64,000 nucleotides of DNA from CBDDBU01 sp965226045 (GTDB lineage Bacteria > Pseudomonadota > Alphaproteobacteria > VGEJ01): NCBI GenBank assembly GCA_965226045.1, contig CBDDBU010000028.1:496001-560000 (forward strand). Reading direction: 5' to 3'. The stretch's first letter is position 1. Every line of letters starts with the position of its first letter. The translations under genes were made by a program, and so were the position numbers. Below, in pieces: positions 26,042 to 35,119 of this stretch. The notes under the pieces are model-generated. The model searched no databases. It was not told the DNA's origin and saw only the letters and a list, made by a program, of their open reading frames with translations.

Positions 26042-27161
26042 GCGCGATCCAGCCGCCGCCGAGGACCCGGTCGCCCTGGTACATGACGCAAGCCTGGCCC
26101 GGCGCGATGCCGGGCTCGGGCGCCTCCAACCGCACGGTGCCGCCGCCGGGCCGAGCCCGAAACGTAGCCGCCGCACCGGCATGGGTAGAGCGCAGCCGCA
26201 CCGTCACGGCGAGATCGACAGCTGGCGGCGCGGCCCCGATCCAGTTGACGTCGCGAAGCTCGAGGGTAGGGCAATCTACGGCCTCGCGCGGCCCCACCAC
26301 GACCCGCGCGGCGGCCGCGTCCAGTCGCACGACATAGAGCGGTGGCCCGCCGCCGATTCTCAAGCCCCGGCGTTGTCCGACGGTGTAGTGAACGACGCCG
26401 TCGTGGCGACCGACGATTCGTCCCTCGAGATCGACGATGTCGCCAGGCTCGCTCGCGCCGGGCCGCAGCCGTTCGATGACGGCGGCGTAGTCGCCGCCGG
26501 GCACAAAGCAGATGTCCTGGCTGTCGGGCTTGTCGGCCACCGGCAGAGCGAAACGCCCCGCGAGCTCGCGGGTCTCGGCCTTGGTCAGCGCGCCGAGCGG
26601 GAAGCGGAGATCAGCGAGTTCGTCGGGCCGCGTCGCGAACAAGAAATAGCTCTGATCGCGCCTGGCCTCGCGGGCGCGGTGGAGAGTGGGCCCGGCCTTG
26701 CCCGACATCCGCCGCACGTAGTGGCCGGTGGCGAGCGCCGCCGCGCCGAGGTCGCGGGCGACCCCCAGCAAGTCGCCGAACTTGATGGTTTGATTGCAGC
26801 GCACGCAAGGAATAGGCGTCTCGCCGGCGCGATAGCCGGCGACGAAATCATCCATCACCGCCTCGCGGAAGCGCTGCTCGTAGTCCAGCACATAGTGCGG
26901 CATGTCGAGGGACGCCGCGACCGCACGCGCATCATAGATGTCGGCGCCGGCGCAGCAGGCGCCGGGGCGCCGCAGCGCCTCACCGTGGTCATAGAGCTGG
27001 AGCGTAATGCCGATCGCCTCGAAGCCACGCTCCTTGAGCAGCGCGGCGACCACCGAGGAATCGACACCGCCCGACATGGCGACCACCACCCGCGCTCCCG
27101 GTGCCAGATCGAGGTCATGATCGAGATCGAGATGGCTATCGCAGGTCGAGAACTCAGTCAT
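26013..27161 (-). CDS. mnmA: tRNA-specific 2-thiouridylase MnmA
   Basis: A 382-residue enzyme that thiolates U34 of tRNA-Lys, -Glu and -Gln. The PP-loop ATPase motif is AMSGGVDSSVVAALL near residue 26. The catalytic Cys pair is in PIPCVRCNQTIKF (first) and KPDSQDICFVPGG (second), and the C-terminal beta-barrel has HYTVGQRRGL. ATG 27161 gives a family-like N-terminus; a longer in-frame start at 27203 has no support. It partly overlaps the hypothetical gene downstream. Confidence 0.95.
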   Translation of the reverse strand: MTEFSTCDSHLDLDHDLDLAPGARVVVAMSGGVDSSVVAALLKERGFEAIGITLQLYDHGEALRRPGACCAGADIYDARAVAASLDMPHYVLDYEQRFREAVMDDFVAGYRAGETPIPCVRCNQTIKFGDLLGVARDLGAAALATGHYVRRMSGKAGPTLHRAREARRDQSYFLFATRPDELADLRFPLGALTKAETRELAGRFALPVADKPDSQDICFVPGGDYAAVIERLRPGASEPGDIVDLEGRIVGRHDGVVHYTVGQRRGLRIGGGPPLYVVRLDAAAARVVVGPREAVDCPTLELRDVNWIGAAPPAVDLAVTVRLRSTHAGAAATFRARPGGGTVRLEAPEPGIAPGQACVMYQGDRVLGGGWIARAEPLRSAA

Positions 27162-27212
27162 GGCGAGCCAATATAGGCGCCCGCCCCTGTCTCGCAAGCG
27201 CACGGAGGAGGT

Positions 27213-27366
27213 TTACGAGTCGGCGAGGTGGGCGAACCAGACACGGGTCGCCTCGGCGATCGACTCCGGTGTCCACACCGGCGCGTCGCGCCAGTACTCG
27301 ATATTGTCGAGGAGGACACGGACGCCTGCCCCGATGCCCACTTGTGGCCGCCAGCCGGTCGCCGTC
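27213..27366 (-). pseudogene. NAD-dependent sugar epimerase/dehydratase, C-terminal remnant
   Basis: On the minus strand a 50-codon stretch reads TGWRPQVGIGAGVRV, NIEYWRDAPVWTPESIAEAT and WFAHLADS followed by TAA. This is the usual end of NAD-dependent nucleotide-sugar epimerases and dehydratases (G-W-x-P-x-V, then Y-W-R-D-A-P-V-W). Nothing of the catalytic domain remains upstream, where the formate dehydrogenase operon begins, so it is a 3' leftover. Confidence 0.6.
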
Positions 27367-27479
27367 CCGATTCAGGTGGGTAGGAGCGAGGACGCACCGG
27401 TATGCGGTTGTGCGAGGGGCCGTGCTTTTGCAAGATGGCGGCCGCCAATCAGCGTGCCTTTCAGGAGATCGGTTAGTCG

Positions 27480-29165
27480 ATGAAGAACAAGATGCGCCAT
27501 CCCGGAGCGGGCCGCGGCAAGGCGCGTACTCACACGCGCGGCCGTCAGGTCGACCCCGAGGCGGCGTCCCAGATCGCGGCCCTCCTCGGCGATCAGCCGC
27601 CCCGGCGCGACGAACTGATCGAGTACTTCCATCTCATTCAGGATCGCTACAACCAGCTGTCGGCGGCACATCTCGCGGCCCTCGCCGAGGCGCTCAACAT
27701 CCCCATGGCCGAGGCCTTCGAGGTGGCGACCTTTTACGCCCACTGGGACGTGGTTAAGGAGGGTGAGGCCGCGCCGCCGCCGCTCACCGTGCGGGTATGC
27801 GACAGCCTGACCTGCGAACTCTTGGGCGCCAATTCGCTCTTGGGGGCCCTGGCCGAGAGCGCGGGCGATGGTGTGCGGATCGTGCGCGGCCCGTGCATGG
27901 GCCGTTGCGAGGGCGCGCCGGTGGTCTGCGTTGGTCACAATCATCTCACGCACTGCACCGCCGCAAGCGTGACCGCGGCGATCACGGCCGACGCCACCCA
28001 CGAACCCATTCCGCCCCATATCGACTATGACGCCTATGCCGCCGGCGGTGGCTACCAGCTCCTAAACGCGTGCCGGGCCGGCGAGCGGACGGTCGACGAA
28101 CTGATCGAAACGATCGAGGCGAGCGGCCTGCGCGGCCTGGGCGGCGCCGGCTTCCCGACCGGGCGCAAATGGCGTTTCGTGCGCCAGGAGGCGGGGCCAC
28201 GCCTGATGGCGGTGAACGCCGACGAGGGCGAGCCCGGCACCTTCAAGGACCGCCACTTCATGGAAACCGATCCCCATCGATTCCTGGAGGGAACGCTGAT
28301 CGCCGCCTGGGTGGTCGAAGCGGAGGCGGTCTACATATACCTGCGCGACGAGTACCCGGCAATTCGCGCAATTCTCACGGCCGAGATCGCGCGAATCGAG
28401 GCCGAGGGCCTGGTGCGCGACATACGCTTGATCCTGCGCAGGGGGGCCGGCGCCTATATCTGCGGTGAGGAATCCGCGATGCTCGAAAGCCTTGAGGGCA
28501 AGCGTGGGCTGCCGCGGCACAAGCCGCCGTTCCCCTCCCAGGTCGGCCTGTTCGGGCGCCCCACCTTGATCAACAACGTCGAGACGCTGCACTGGATACG
28601 CGACATCGTCGAGCGCGGGCCGGAGTGGTTCAGCGGCCAGGGGCGCGAGGGCCACAAGGGACCGCACTCGTTCTCGGTCTCGGGCCGGGTCAAGGAGCCG
28701 GGCGTCAAGATTGCGCCTGCCGGCATCACGGTGCGCGAGCTGATCGACGCGTATTGCGGTGGCATGGCCGAGGGGCATCGCTTCAAGGCCTATCTGCCGG
28801 GCGGCGCCTCGGGCGGCATCCTGCCAGCCGCGATGGCCGACCTGCCGCTCGATTTCGGCACCCTTGAGGCCCATGGCGCCTTCATCGGTTCGGCGGCGGT
28901 GGTCGTCCTCTCCGATCAGGACAGCACGGCGGCGGCGGCCCTCAACCTGATGCGGTTTTTCGAAGACGAGAGCTGCGGGCAATGCACGCCCTGCCGCATC
29001 GGCACCGAGAAGGCGGTCAAGCTCATGGACCAGCCGGCATGGGACGCCGCGCTGCTCGGTGAACTCGGGCAGTGCATGGCGGACGCCTCGATCTGTGGCC
29101 TCGGCCAGGCGGCTCCCAATCCGATAAAACACGTCATGACCCACTTCCCGGAGGAAGTCAGATGA
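27480..29165 (+). CDS. NAD-dependent formate dehydrogenase, fused gamma-beta subunit (NuoE/NuoF-like)
   Basis: A 561-residue fusion. Residues about 20-165 are NuoE/FdsG-like thioredoxin-fold [2Fe-2S] (VCDSLTCEL near 107 and GPCMGRCEGAP near 136, giving the four Cys). Residues about 180-560 are NuoF/FdsB-like: FMN/NADH site GRGLGG-like RGLGGAGFPTGRKW, ADEGEPGTFKDR, GAGAYICGEESAML, and the [4Fe-4S] motif ESCGQCTPCRIG with a later Cys in DASICGLG. It takes electrons from the alpha subunit and reduces NAD+ in the cytoplasm. The stop overlaps the start of the alpha-subunit gene (ATGA). Confidence 0.88.
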   Translation: MKNKMRHPGAGRGKARTHTRGRQVDPEAASQIAALLGDQPPRRDELIEYFHLIQDRYNQLSAAHLAALAEALNIPMAEAFEVATFYAHWDVVKEGEAAPPPLTVRVCDSLTCELLGANSLLGALAESAGDGVRIVRGPCMGRCEGAPVVCVGHNHLTHCTAASVTAAITADATHEPIPPHIDYDAYAAGGGYQLLNACRAGERTVDELIETIEASGLRGLGGAGFPTGRKWRFVRQEAGPRLMAVNADEGEPGTFKDRHFMETDPHRFLEGTLIAAWVVEAEAVYIYLRDEYPAIRAILTAEIARIEAEGLVRDIRLILRRGAGAYICGEESAMLESLEGKRGLPRHKPPFPSQVGLFGRPTLINNVETLHWIRDIVERGPEWFSGQGREGHKGPHSFSVSGRVKEPGVKIAPAGITVRELIDAYCGGMAEGHRFKAYLPGGASGGILPAAMADLPLDFGTLEAHGAFIGSAAVVVLSDQDSTAAAALNLMRFFEDESCGQCTPCRIGTEKAVKLMDQPAWDAALLGELGQCMADASICGLGQAAPNPIKHVMTHFPEEVR

Positions 29166-31921
29166 GCGATCAGGTCAGCTTCACCCTCGACGGGAAGGAG
29201 GTCACGGCCGGCCCCGACGAGACGATCTGGCAGGTCGCGCACCGGGTCGGCGCCGAGATCCCCCATCTCTGCTGGTCAACCGCCGCCACCTATCGCCCCG
29301 ACGGCAATTGCCGGGTCTGCATGGTCGAGATCGAGGGCGAGCGCGTGCTCGCCGCCTCCTGCATCCGCAAGCCGAGCGCCGGCATGAAGGTGATCTCCGA
29401 CAACCAGCGCGCGGTCACGGCCCGCAAGATGGTGATGGAATTGCTGCTGGCCGACCAACCGCCGCGGGCGACCGCCCACGACCCCGAGTCGCGCCTGTGG
29501 CGGTGGGCCGAGGCCCAACATCAGATGGTGAGTCGCTTTCCCGCGCGCCTCACGCCCGAAGCCGACCCCAGCCATCCCGCGATGGCCGTCAATCTCGATG
29601 CCTGCATCCATTGCAATCTGTGCGTTCGCGCCTGCCGCGAGGTCCAGGTCAACGATGTGATCGGCCTCGCCTATCGCGGCCACGACTCGAAGATCGTTTT
29701 CGACTTCGACGATCCGATGGGCGACTCGACGTGCGTGGCTTGCGGTGAATGCGTCCAGGCGTGCCCAACCGGCGCCCTGATGCCGGCCGGAGAGGTCGGC
29801 AAGATGGCGCCCGACCGGCAAGTCGACAGCGTCTGCCCCTATTGCGGCGTCGGCTGCCAGATCACCTTCAACATCAAGGATGACAAGATCCTCCACGTCG
29901 GCGGGCGCGAAGGGCCCGCCAACGCCGGCCGGCTGTGCGTCAAGGGCCGCTACGGCTTCGACTACATCTCCCACCCCGGCCGCCTCACCACGCCGCTGAT
30001 TCGTAGGGAGGGGGTGGCCAAGGACGCCGCCTTCGAGATCGATCCGATGAACCCGCTGACCCATTTCCGCGAGGCGAGCTGGGAAGAGGCGCTCGATGTC
30101 GCCGGCGGCGGCCTCGCGCGGATCCGCGATCAGCACGGCGGCAAGGGGCTCGCCGGCTTCGGCTCGGCCAAGGGCTCGAACGAAGAGGCCTACCTGTTCC
30201 AAAAGCTGGTCCGTACCGGATTCGGCACCAACAACGTGGATCACTGCACCCGGCTTTGCCATGCCTCGTCGGTGGCGGCGCTGATGGAGACGATCGGCTC
30301 GGGCGCCGTCACCGCGCCGTTCACCGCCGCCGAGGATGCCGACGTGATTCTGATCACCGGCGCCAATCCGACGGAGAACCACCCGGTCGCCGCCACCTTC
30401 ATCAAAAACGCGGTCAAGCGCGGCGCCAAGCTCATCGTCATGGACCCGCGCGGCCAGGCGCTGAGGAAACAGGCGACGCACATGCTGCGCTTCAAGGGCG
30501 GCAGCGATGTCGCGCTGCTGAACGCGATCATGCACGTGATCGTCGCCGAGGATTTGATCGATCACCAGTATGTCGCGGGCTATACCGAGGATTTCGCGGC
30601 GCTCAAGACCCACCTCGAAGCCTTTACGCCCGAAGCGATGGCACCGATCTGCGGCATCGCGCCTGAGCGCATCCGCGAGGTCGGCCGTGTGTTCGGCGCC
30701 GCGCGCTCGGCGATCATCTTCTGGGGCATGGGCATTTCCCAGCATGTCCATGGCACGGACAATGCGCGCTGCCTGATTTCGCTGGCGTTGATGACCGGTC
30801 AGGTGGGACGTCCCGGCACCGGGCTGCACCCGCTGCGCGGCCAGAACAACGTCCAGGGCGCCTCCGACGCCGGCCTGATCCCGATGGTCTTTCCCGACTA
30901 CCAGAGCGTGGAGGATCCAGCGATCAGAGGTTGGTTCGAAAACTACTGGGACGCCAAGCTCGACCCCAAGAGCGGCCTGACCGTGGTGGAGATCACCGAG
31001 GCCATCCACGACGACATCATTCGCGGCGTTTACATCATGGGCGAGAATCCAGCCATGTCGGACCCCGACGTGAGCCACGCGCGGGCGGCATTGGCCAAGC
31101 TCGAGCACCTCGTGGTCCAGGACATCTTCCTGACCGAGACCGCCGCCTTCGCCGATGTCATCCTGCCGGCCTCGGCGTGGCCGGAAAAGGACGGCACCGT
31201 CACCAACACCAATCGCCAGGTCCAGATGGGTCGAACGGCGGTGCCGCTGCCGGGCGACGCGCGCCAGGACTGGTGGTTGATCCAGGAAATCGCCCGTCGC
31301 CTCGGGCTCGGCTGGCGCTATTCAGGGCCAGCCGAGGTGTTCGAGGAAATGCGCGGCTGCATGGACTCGATCAAGGGCATCAGCTGGGAGCGGCTCGAGC
31401 GCGAAAGCGCCGTGACCTATCCGTGCGATCGCGAGGACCAGCCCGGCCGCGAGATAATGTTCGGCGAGGGCTACCCGACCGCCTCGGGGCGCGGCAAGTT
31501 CGTGCCCGCCGGCATCGTGCCACCCGACGAGGTGCCGGACGACGACTACCCGATGATCCTGACCACCGGCCGCCTGCTCGAGCACTGGCACACCGGCGCC
31601 ATCACCCGCCGTGCCTCGATCCTCGACGCACTGGAGCCGGAGGCGGTGGCCAGTTTGTCCACCCACGACCTGCGCCGGCTCGGCGTGGCGCCCGGCGAGT
31701 TCGTCTCGGTCCGTACCCGGCGTGGCGAGATTCGCGTCAAGGCGCGCGCCGACAACGCGGTCAGCCCGGGCACGGTGTTCGTCCCGTTCGCGTTCGTCGA
31801 GGCGGCGGCCAACCTGCTGACCAACGCGGCGCTCGACCCGTTCGGCAAGATCCCGGAGTTCAAGTACTGCGCCGCCCAGGTCGAAAAGGCCGAGCCCGAG
31901 GCCCAGGCCGCCGCCGAATAA
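29162..31921 (+). CDS. fdsA: NAD-dependent formate dehydrogenase alpha subunit (molybdenum/tungsten)
   Basis: A 919-residue FdsA/FdhF-like catalytic subunit. It has an N-terminal [2Fe-2S] ferredoxin domain (HLCWS, NCRVCMVEI), then two [4Fe-4S] motifs (CIHCNLCVRACREVQ and CVACGECVQACPTGA). A molybdopterin oxidoreductase domain opens with CPYCGVGCQITF and ends with the dinucleotide-binding domain. The active-site ligand is Cys in DHCTRLCHASSVAAL, not selenocysteine. It oxidises formate to CO2. It overlaps the gamma-beta gene by 4 bp. The usual fdhD and small delta-subunit genes are not in the window. A generic FdhF-type assignment is the fallback. Confidence 0.92.
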   Translation: MSDQVSFTLDGKEVTAGPDETIWQVAHRVGAEIPHLCWSTAATYRPDGNCRVCMVEIEGERVLAASCIRKPSAGMKVISDNQRAVTARKMVMELLLADQPPRATAHDPESRLWRWAEAQHQMVSRFPARLTPEADPSHPAMAVNLDACIHCNLCVRACREVQVNDVIGLAYRGHDSKIVFDFDDPMGDSTCVACGECVQACPTGALMPAGEVGKMAPDRQVDSVCPYCGVGCQITFNIKDDKILHVGGREGPANAGRLCVKGRYGFDYISHPGRLTTPLIRREGVAKDAAFEIDPMNPLTHFREASWEEALDVAGGGLARIRDQHGGKGLAGFGSAKGSNEEAYLFQKLVRTGFGTNNVDHCTRLCHASSVAALMETIGSGAVTAPFTAAEDADVILITGANPTENHPVAATFIKNAVKRGAKLIVMDPRGQALRKQATHMLRFKGGSDVALLNAIMHVIVAEDLIDHQYVAGYTEDFAALKTHLEAFTPEAMAPICGIAPERIREVGRVFGAARSAIIFWGMGISQHVHGTDNARCLISLALMTGQVGRPGTGLHPLRGQNNVQGASDAGLIPMVFPDYQSVEDPAIRGWFENYWDAKLDPKSGLTVVEITEAIHDDIIRGVYIMGENPAMSDPDVSHARAALAKLEHLVVQDIFLTETAAFADVILPASAWPEKDGTVTNTNRQVQMGRTAVPLPGDARQDWWLIQEIARRLGLGWRYSGPAEVFEEMRGCMDSIKGISWERLERESAVTYPCDREDQPGREIMFGEGYPTASGRGKFVPAGIVPPDEVPDDDYPMILTTGRLLEHWHTGAITRRASILDALEPEAVASLSTHDLRRLGVAPGEFVSVRTRRGEIRVKARADNAVSPGTVFVPFAFVEAAANLLTNAALDPFGKIPEFKYCAAQVEKAEPEAQAAAE

Positions 31922-32044
31922 TGCCCGACACCCTACATCGGACCCGGCGCGGCGGAACGGATTTGGCCATGTGCGCCGGGCAGTTTCCATTGACGCAGAC
32001 AAATGTTCTTAGCCCTTGCTCGGTAGGGTCCGGTGGAGGCGCCG

Positions 32045-32236
32045 ATGGAATGGTTGATGATCGTCGTTTTGATGTACGTGAACGACGAGCGGCACGTGGA
32101 AAAGAGCTTCGCGTCCAGGGCCGAGTGCGTCGCGGCGGCCGAGGCGTATGTCGCCAGGTATCCGGAACTCGAATGGCACGAGCCGTCCGACGACGCTTCG
32201 ATTATCCGTCCGGTGGTTCGCTCCACCATCCAGTGA
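32045..32236 (+). CDS. Small hypothetical protein
   Basis: A 63-codon frame: a short hydrophobic start (MEWLMIVVLMYV) then a charged segment with a single Cys (FASRAECVAAAEAYV) and W-H-E-P. Composition is protein-like and unlike shadow frames. The layout, a hydrophobic beta-strand or anchor followed by an E-x-C-x-A-A-A helix, recalls small uncharacterised alphaproteobacterial proteins. It follows the formate dehydrogenase operon by 120 bp on the same strand. Function unknown. Confidence 0.5.
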   Translation: MEWLMIVVLMYVNDERHVEKSFASRAECVAAAEAYVARYPELEWHEPSDDASIIRPVVRSTIQ

Positions 32237-32273
32237 ATCCCCGCCGGCGACGAATAGACCAGTTCTAGACTAG

Positions 32274-32292
32274 CCCCGGCTCAAGGCCGGGG
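32274..32292. terminator. GC-rich hairpin after the formate dehydrogenase region
   Basis: CCCCGGC (32274-32280), loop TCAAG, GCCGGGG (32286-32292): a perfect 7-bp stem. There is no T-run after it in either direction. It may end transcription by pausing, or be a dispersed REP-like hairpin of the type common between genes in this group. Confidence 0.4.
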
Positions 32293-32368
32293 TGACAAGA
32301 TGCTGAGCGGTAGCCACCTCACAAATGTCACGCGGGACTTGAGCCGGCACCCATGGGACCGGCCCGCC

Positions 32369-32400
32369 AAAGAAAACGGGCGGCGTGGATGCGCCGCCCG
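32369..32400 (-). terminator. Rho-independent terminator of the binding-protein gene
   Basis: Read on the minus strand: CGGGCGGCG, six-base loop, CGCCGCCCG, then TTTTCTTT. It lies 35 bp after the stop of the substrate-binding protein gene. Strong stem plus T-tract make this the clearest intrinsic terminator in the window. Confidence 0.85.
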
Positions 32401-32434
32401 TCGCCGTTGGCTTAGGTGGTCGTGAGGCGCCGCC

Positions 32435-34063
32435 TCACGTGGGCATCTTGTCGATAATGGTCGGCCACCCCTTGCGATCGGCGGCAATCGCGTCGACCAT
32501 CTTGGTCTCGCCCTTCTTGCGGACGATGCGTCGCCACGCCTCGCCGGTATCCTTCATCGCCTCCTTTGGCGTCTTGGTGCCCGCGAAACACTGCTGGAGA
32601 TTCTCATCGAGAATCTGGTGCATCGCACCCGTCCCCGACAACTTCAGCATCGGCGCCGCCCGCGGGATCGTGTGCGGGAGGATATCGGTGACGTACTTCT
32701 TGTAGGCGTCCTGCACCAGAGGATCCTCCAAAGTGGACGTCATGAAGGGATCCATGTAGCCGGCGGGGTTGGAGCAGAGCCACGGATAGAGCGTGGTCGA
32801 GCTCGCCCACTGACCGAACAGGTAGGCAGCCTCGGGATACTCGCTCTGGGTCGAGATGCCCATCGTGGCGCTGCCGAAGAGACAGGACCGCCGCACCAGG
32901 TCGTCGCCGAACTGACGGCCGATCGGCAGGTGGACATCGATTTTGCCGCCGACCTTTGTCGGCAACCAGGACACCGATTCGTCCGGCGGAAGATCGGTGA
33001 ATTTGGCAACGTTGGGCGGCGAATCCATCATCGCCGAGGTGCCCCCGGCCATGCTGCCAAAGGATTCGAACCAGCTCCAGGTATAGGAGGCGCCGTTGCC
33101 CGCGTACTGACCATACTGGATGTGTTTCTCAGTGACCTCGATGCCGATATCACTATCGATCTGCGGGTTCCCCTCCAAGTCGAACAGATACATGTTCGGC
33201 TTTTCCATGGTGATGAAGCGCTTGAACCACGTCGATATTCCCCAGACCTTGCCCATGTACTGGGTGTGGCCATCGATGCCGGTGCTGTGGAAGTACTGGG
33301 CGACGTCGTCCGCCTGGTCCCACGTGTCCGGCGGATGCAAGGCATAGCCATACTTGTCGCCGAAGGCCTTCTGGTGCTGGGGATCGGCGAACAGGTCCTT
33401 GCGGTGGAACCAAGTGTAGAAATCGCCGTCGAACGACAGGCCGACGATCTTGTCGTCGTATTTGTACAGTACGTCGAAGACTTTGTCGTTCGACACGCCT
33501 CTCTCGGGATCGCGCCAATCAGGATGGTGCTTGGCCACGTAGTCGTCGAGCACAACCAGGCCGCCGGCGTCGTAGAAGTCGCCGTAGTAGTTCACGAGCA
33601 GGGCATAGATGTCGTATTGGCCGGCCCCGGTCGTCACGTCCTGCAGCATTTTAACGTAGGCATCTCCGAGCGAAACGCCGATCACCTCGACCGGGACGCC
33701 GGTTTCCTGCTCCCACAGGTCGAGCGTGGTCGGCGCGCCGACCGGGTGCGCGTTGATGAAGTGGCCGACCGCGCCGTCGAGGCACGCCATGACGATCTTG
33801 TCCGGCGCCTTGCCTTCGGCCTTGAGCTTCTTCATGGCCTCGACCGCTCTACTCGCAGCGTTCGCCGCGTCGTATTGATAACGCTCGGCCCCCTCGAAGC
33901 CGGTCGGACCGCCGACCATTCCCGGCGCCAAACCAGCAGCTCGGGCACGCGGGAACAAGTATTTCGGTGCAATGCCGATGGCCGACGTGAGCGCTAAGCC
34001 GGCGGCGCCGGCCTTAAGTACCTTGCGACGCGAGGTGCTGATGCCGCGTTTGCGTTCTGTCAT
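32435..34063 (-). CDS. Extracellular solute-binding protein, Tat-exported (ABC transporter)
   Basis: A 542-residue periplasmic binding protein of the sugar-type (family 1) fold. The N-terminus has a twin-arginine signal (STSRRKVLKAGAAGLAL) with a cleavage-like ARA near residue 38. The body has ETGVPVEVIGVSLGDAY, YDIYALLVNYYGDFYDAGG and many aromatic residues (WFHRKDLF, GYALHPPDTWDQ), as in carbohydrate- or polyol-binding members. ATG 34063 follows GGGAGGGG; the open frame continues upstream but only antisense to the dioxygenase gene. No permease or ATPase is adjacent, so its partners are elsewhere. The ligand is unknown. Confidence 0.88.
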   Translation of the reverse strand: MTERKRGISTSRRKVLKAGAAGLALTSAIGIAPKYLFPRARAAGLAPGMVGGPTGFEGAERYQYDAANAASRAVEAMKKLKAEGKAPDKIVMACLDGAVGHFINAHPVGAPTTLDLWEQETGVPVEVIGVSLGDAYVKMLQDVTTGAGQYDIYALLVNYYGDFYDAGGLVVLDDYVAKHHPDWRDPERGVSNDKVFDVLYKYDDKIVGLSFDGDFYTWFHRKDLFADPQHQKAFGDKYGYALHPPDTWDQADDVAQYFHSTGIDGHTQYMGKVWGISTWFKRFITMEKPNMYLFDLEGNPQIDSDIGIEVTEKHIQYGQYAGNGASYTWSWFESFGSMAGGTSAMMDSPPNVAKFTDLPPDESVSWLPTKVGGKIDVHLPIGRQFGDDLVRRSCLFGSATMGISTQSEYPEAAYLFGQWASSTTLYPWLCSNPAGYMDPFMTSTLEDPLVQDAYKKYVTDILPHTIPRAAPMLKLSGTGAMHQILDENLQQCFAGTKTPKEAMKDTGEAWRRIVRKKGETKMVDAIAADRKGWPTIIDKMPT

Positions 34064-34255
34064 TGAGCCCCTCCCTGGGCGGCGCGGGCGTGACCCCCGC
34101 GCCCTCATGATGCATGCGTGCGCAACTATTTGGCAGCGCGACAGGAGAGTCAACCGCTGACGCCGGCCGACCAGAATCGACAACGAGATTTTGACGATAT
34201 TTGCGCGGCGGCGAGGCATGAGGCACGATATTCGGTGCCATAGGGAGACGGTGCC

Positions 34256-35119
34256 ATGAACTACCCCCGGGTCACAGCCGAGGAAGCTGCGCGCTTCAAC
34301 GCCGATGGTTTTCTCATCAAGCCGGCCTTTTTCGACGCGGAAGAGGCCGAGTTGATGGCCCGCGCGCTGATCGAGGACGAGGGCATTGGCGACGACGCCA
34401 ACAACATGGTTATCCTCGACGGCCAAGGGCACACCACCGACACCATCCTGTGGACCGAGCCGGGCGATGACCTGTTCGGGGCGATTGCCCGCTGCGCGCG
34501 CATGGTCGAGGGCGTCGAGCTGGCGCTGGGCGGCGAGGTCTACCACTACCACTCGAAGCTCACGCTGAAGGCGCCGCGCACCGGCGGGGCCTGGAACTGG
34601 CACCAGGACTACGGCTACTGGTACTTCAACGGCAACCTGTTCCCGCACATGCTGAGCGTGATGATCGCGATCAGCGAATCCGACCGCGAGAATGGCTGCC
34701 TCAAGGTGCTCAAGGGCTCGCACCACATGGGCCGGCTCGACCACATGCTGGTCGAGGGCCAGACCACCGCCGACCCCGAGCGGGTCGAGCACGCGCTCGG
34801 GGTTCTCGATGTCGTCGAGGGCGAGCTGGCGCCGGGCGATGCCCTATTCCTGCATTGCAACACCCTGCATGGTTCCAGTCAAAATCGCTCGGACCGCAAC
34901 CGGAACGTGCTGCTGTGCTGCTACAACGCGGCCCGCAACAACCCCTACATGGAGCATCACTTTCCGCGCTACACGCCGCTCAACAAGCTGCCCGACAACG
35001 CCGTCAAGGCGCGCGGTCGGGTTCATGCCGGCGGCGCCCGCGTCTTCATGCACCCCGATCGCATCCCCGACGAGCAGGTCAGCCTGACCGCGAAGTCCGA
35101 GGTCGAACTGGCGCCATGA
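34256..35119 (+). CDS. Phytanoyl-CoA dioxygenase-family protein (first of tandem pair)
   Basis: A 287-residue Fe(II)/2-oxoglutarate oxygenase of the PhyH family. The metal triad is His116-x-Asp118 (WNWHQDYGYW) and His205 (NTLHGSSQN), with a 2-oxoglutarate-binding Arg shortly after (SDRNRN). It starts at ATG 34256 after AGGGAGA. Such enzymes hydroxylate small carboxylates, amino acids or osmolytes; the substrate here is unknown. Its stop codon overlaps the start of a tandem paralogue (ATGA). The first 694 bp are repeated, apparently exactly, in that paralogue apart from a 7-bp deletion. Confidence 0.9.
   Translation: MNYPRVTAEEAARFNADGFLIKPAFFDAEEAELMARALIEDEGIGDDANNMVILDGQGHTTDTILWTEPGDDLFGAIARCARMVEGVELALGGEVYHYHSKLTLKAPRTGGAWNWHQDYGYWYFNGNLFPHMLSVMIAISESDRENGCLKVLKGSHHMGRLDHMLVEGQTTADPERVEHALGVLDVVEGELAPGDALFLHCNTLHGSSQNRSDRNRNVLLCCYNAARNNPYMEHHFPRYTPLNKLPDNAVKARGRVHAGGARVFMHPDRIPDEQVSLTAKSEVELAP

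Noticed and set aside
29276..31108. 610-codon minus-strand frame opposite the formate dehydrogenase alpha subunit
   Set aside because: Shadow frame of a gene with complete cofactor motifs on the other strand.
34064..34792. Upstream extension of the solute-binding protein frame
   Set aside because: The extension runs antisense through the dioxygenase gene; the Tat signal and ribosome site fix the start at 34063.
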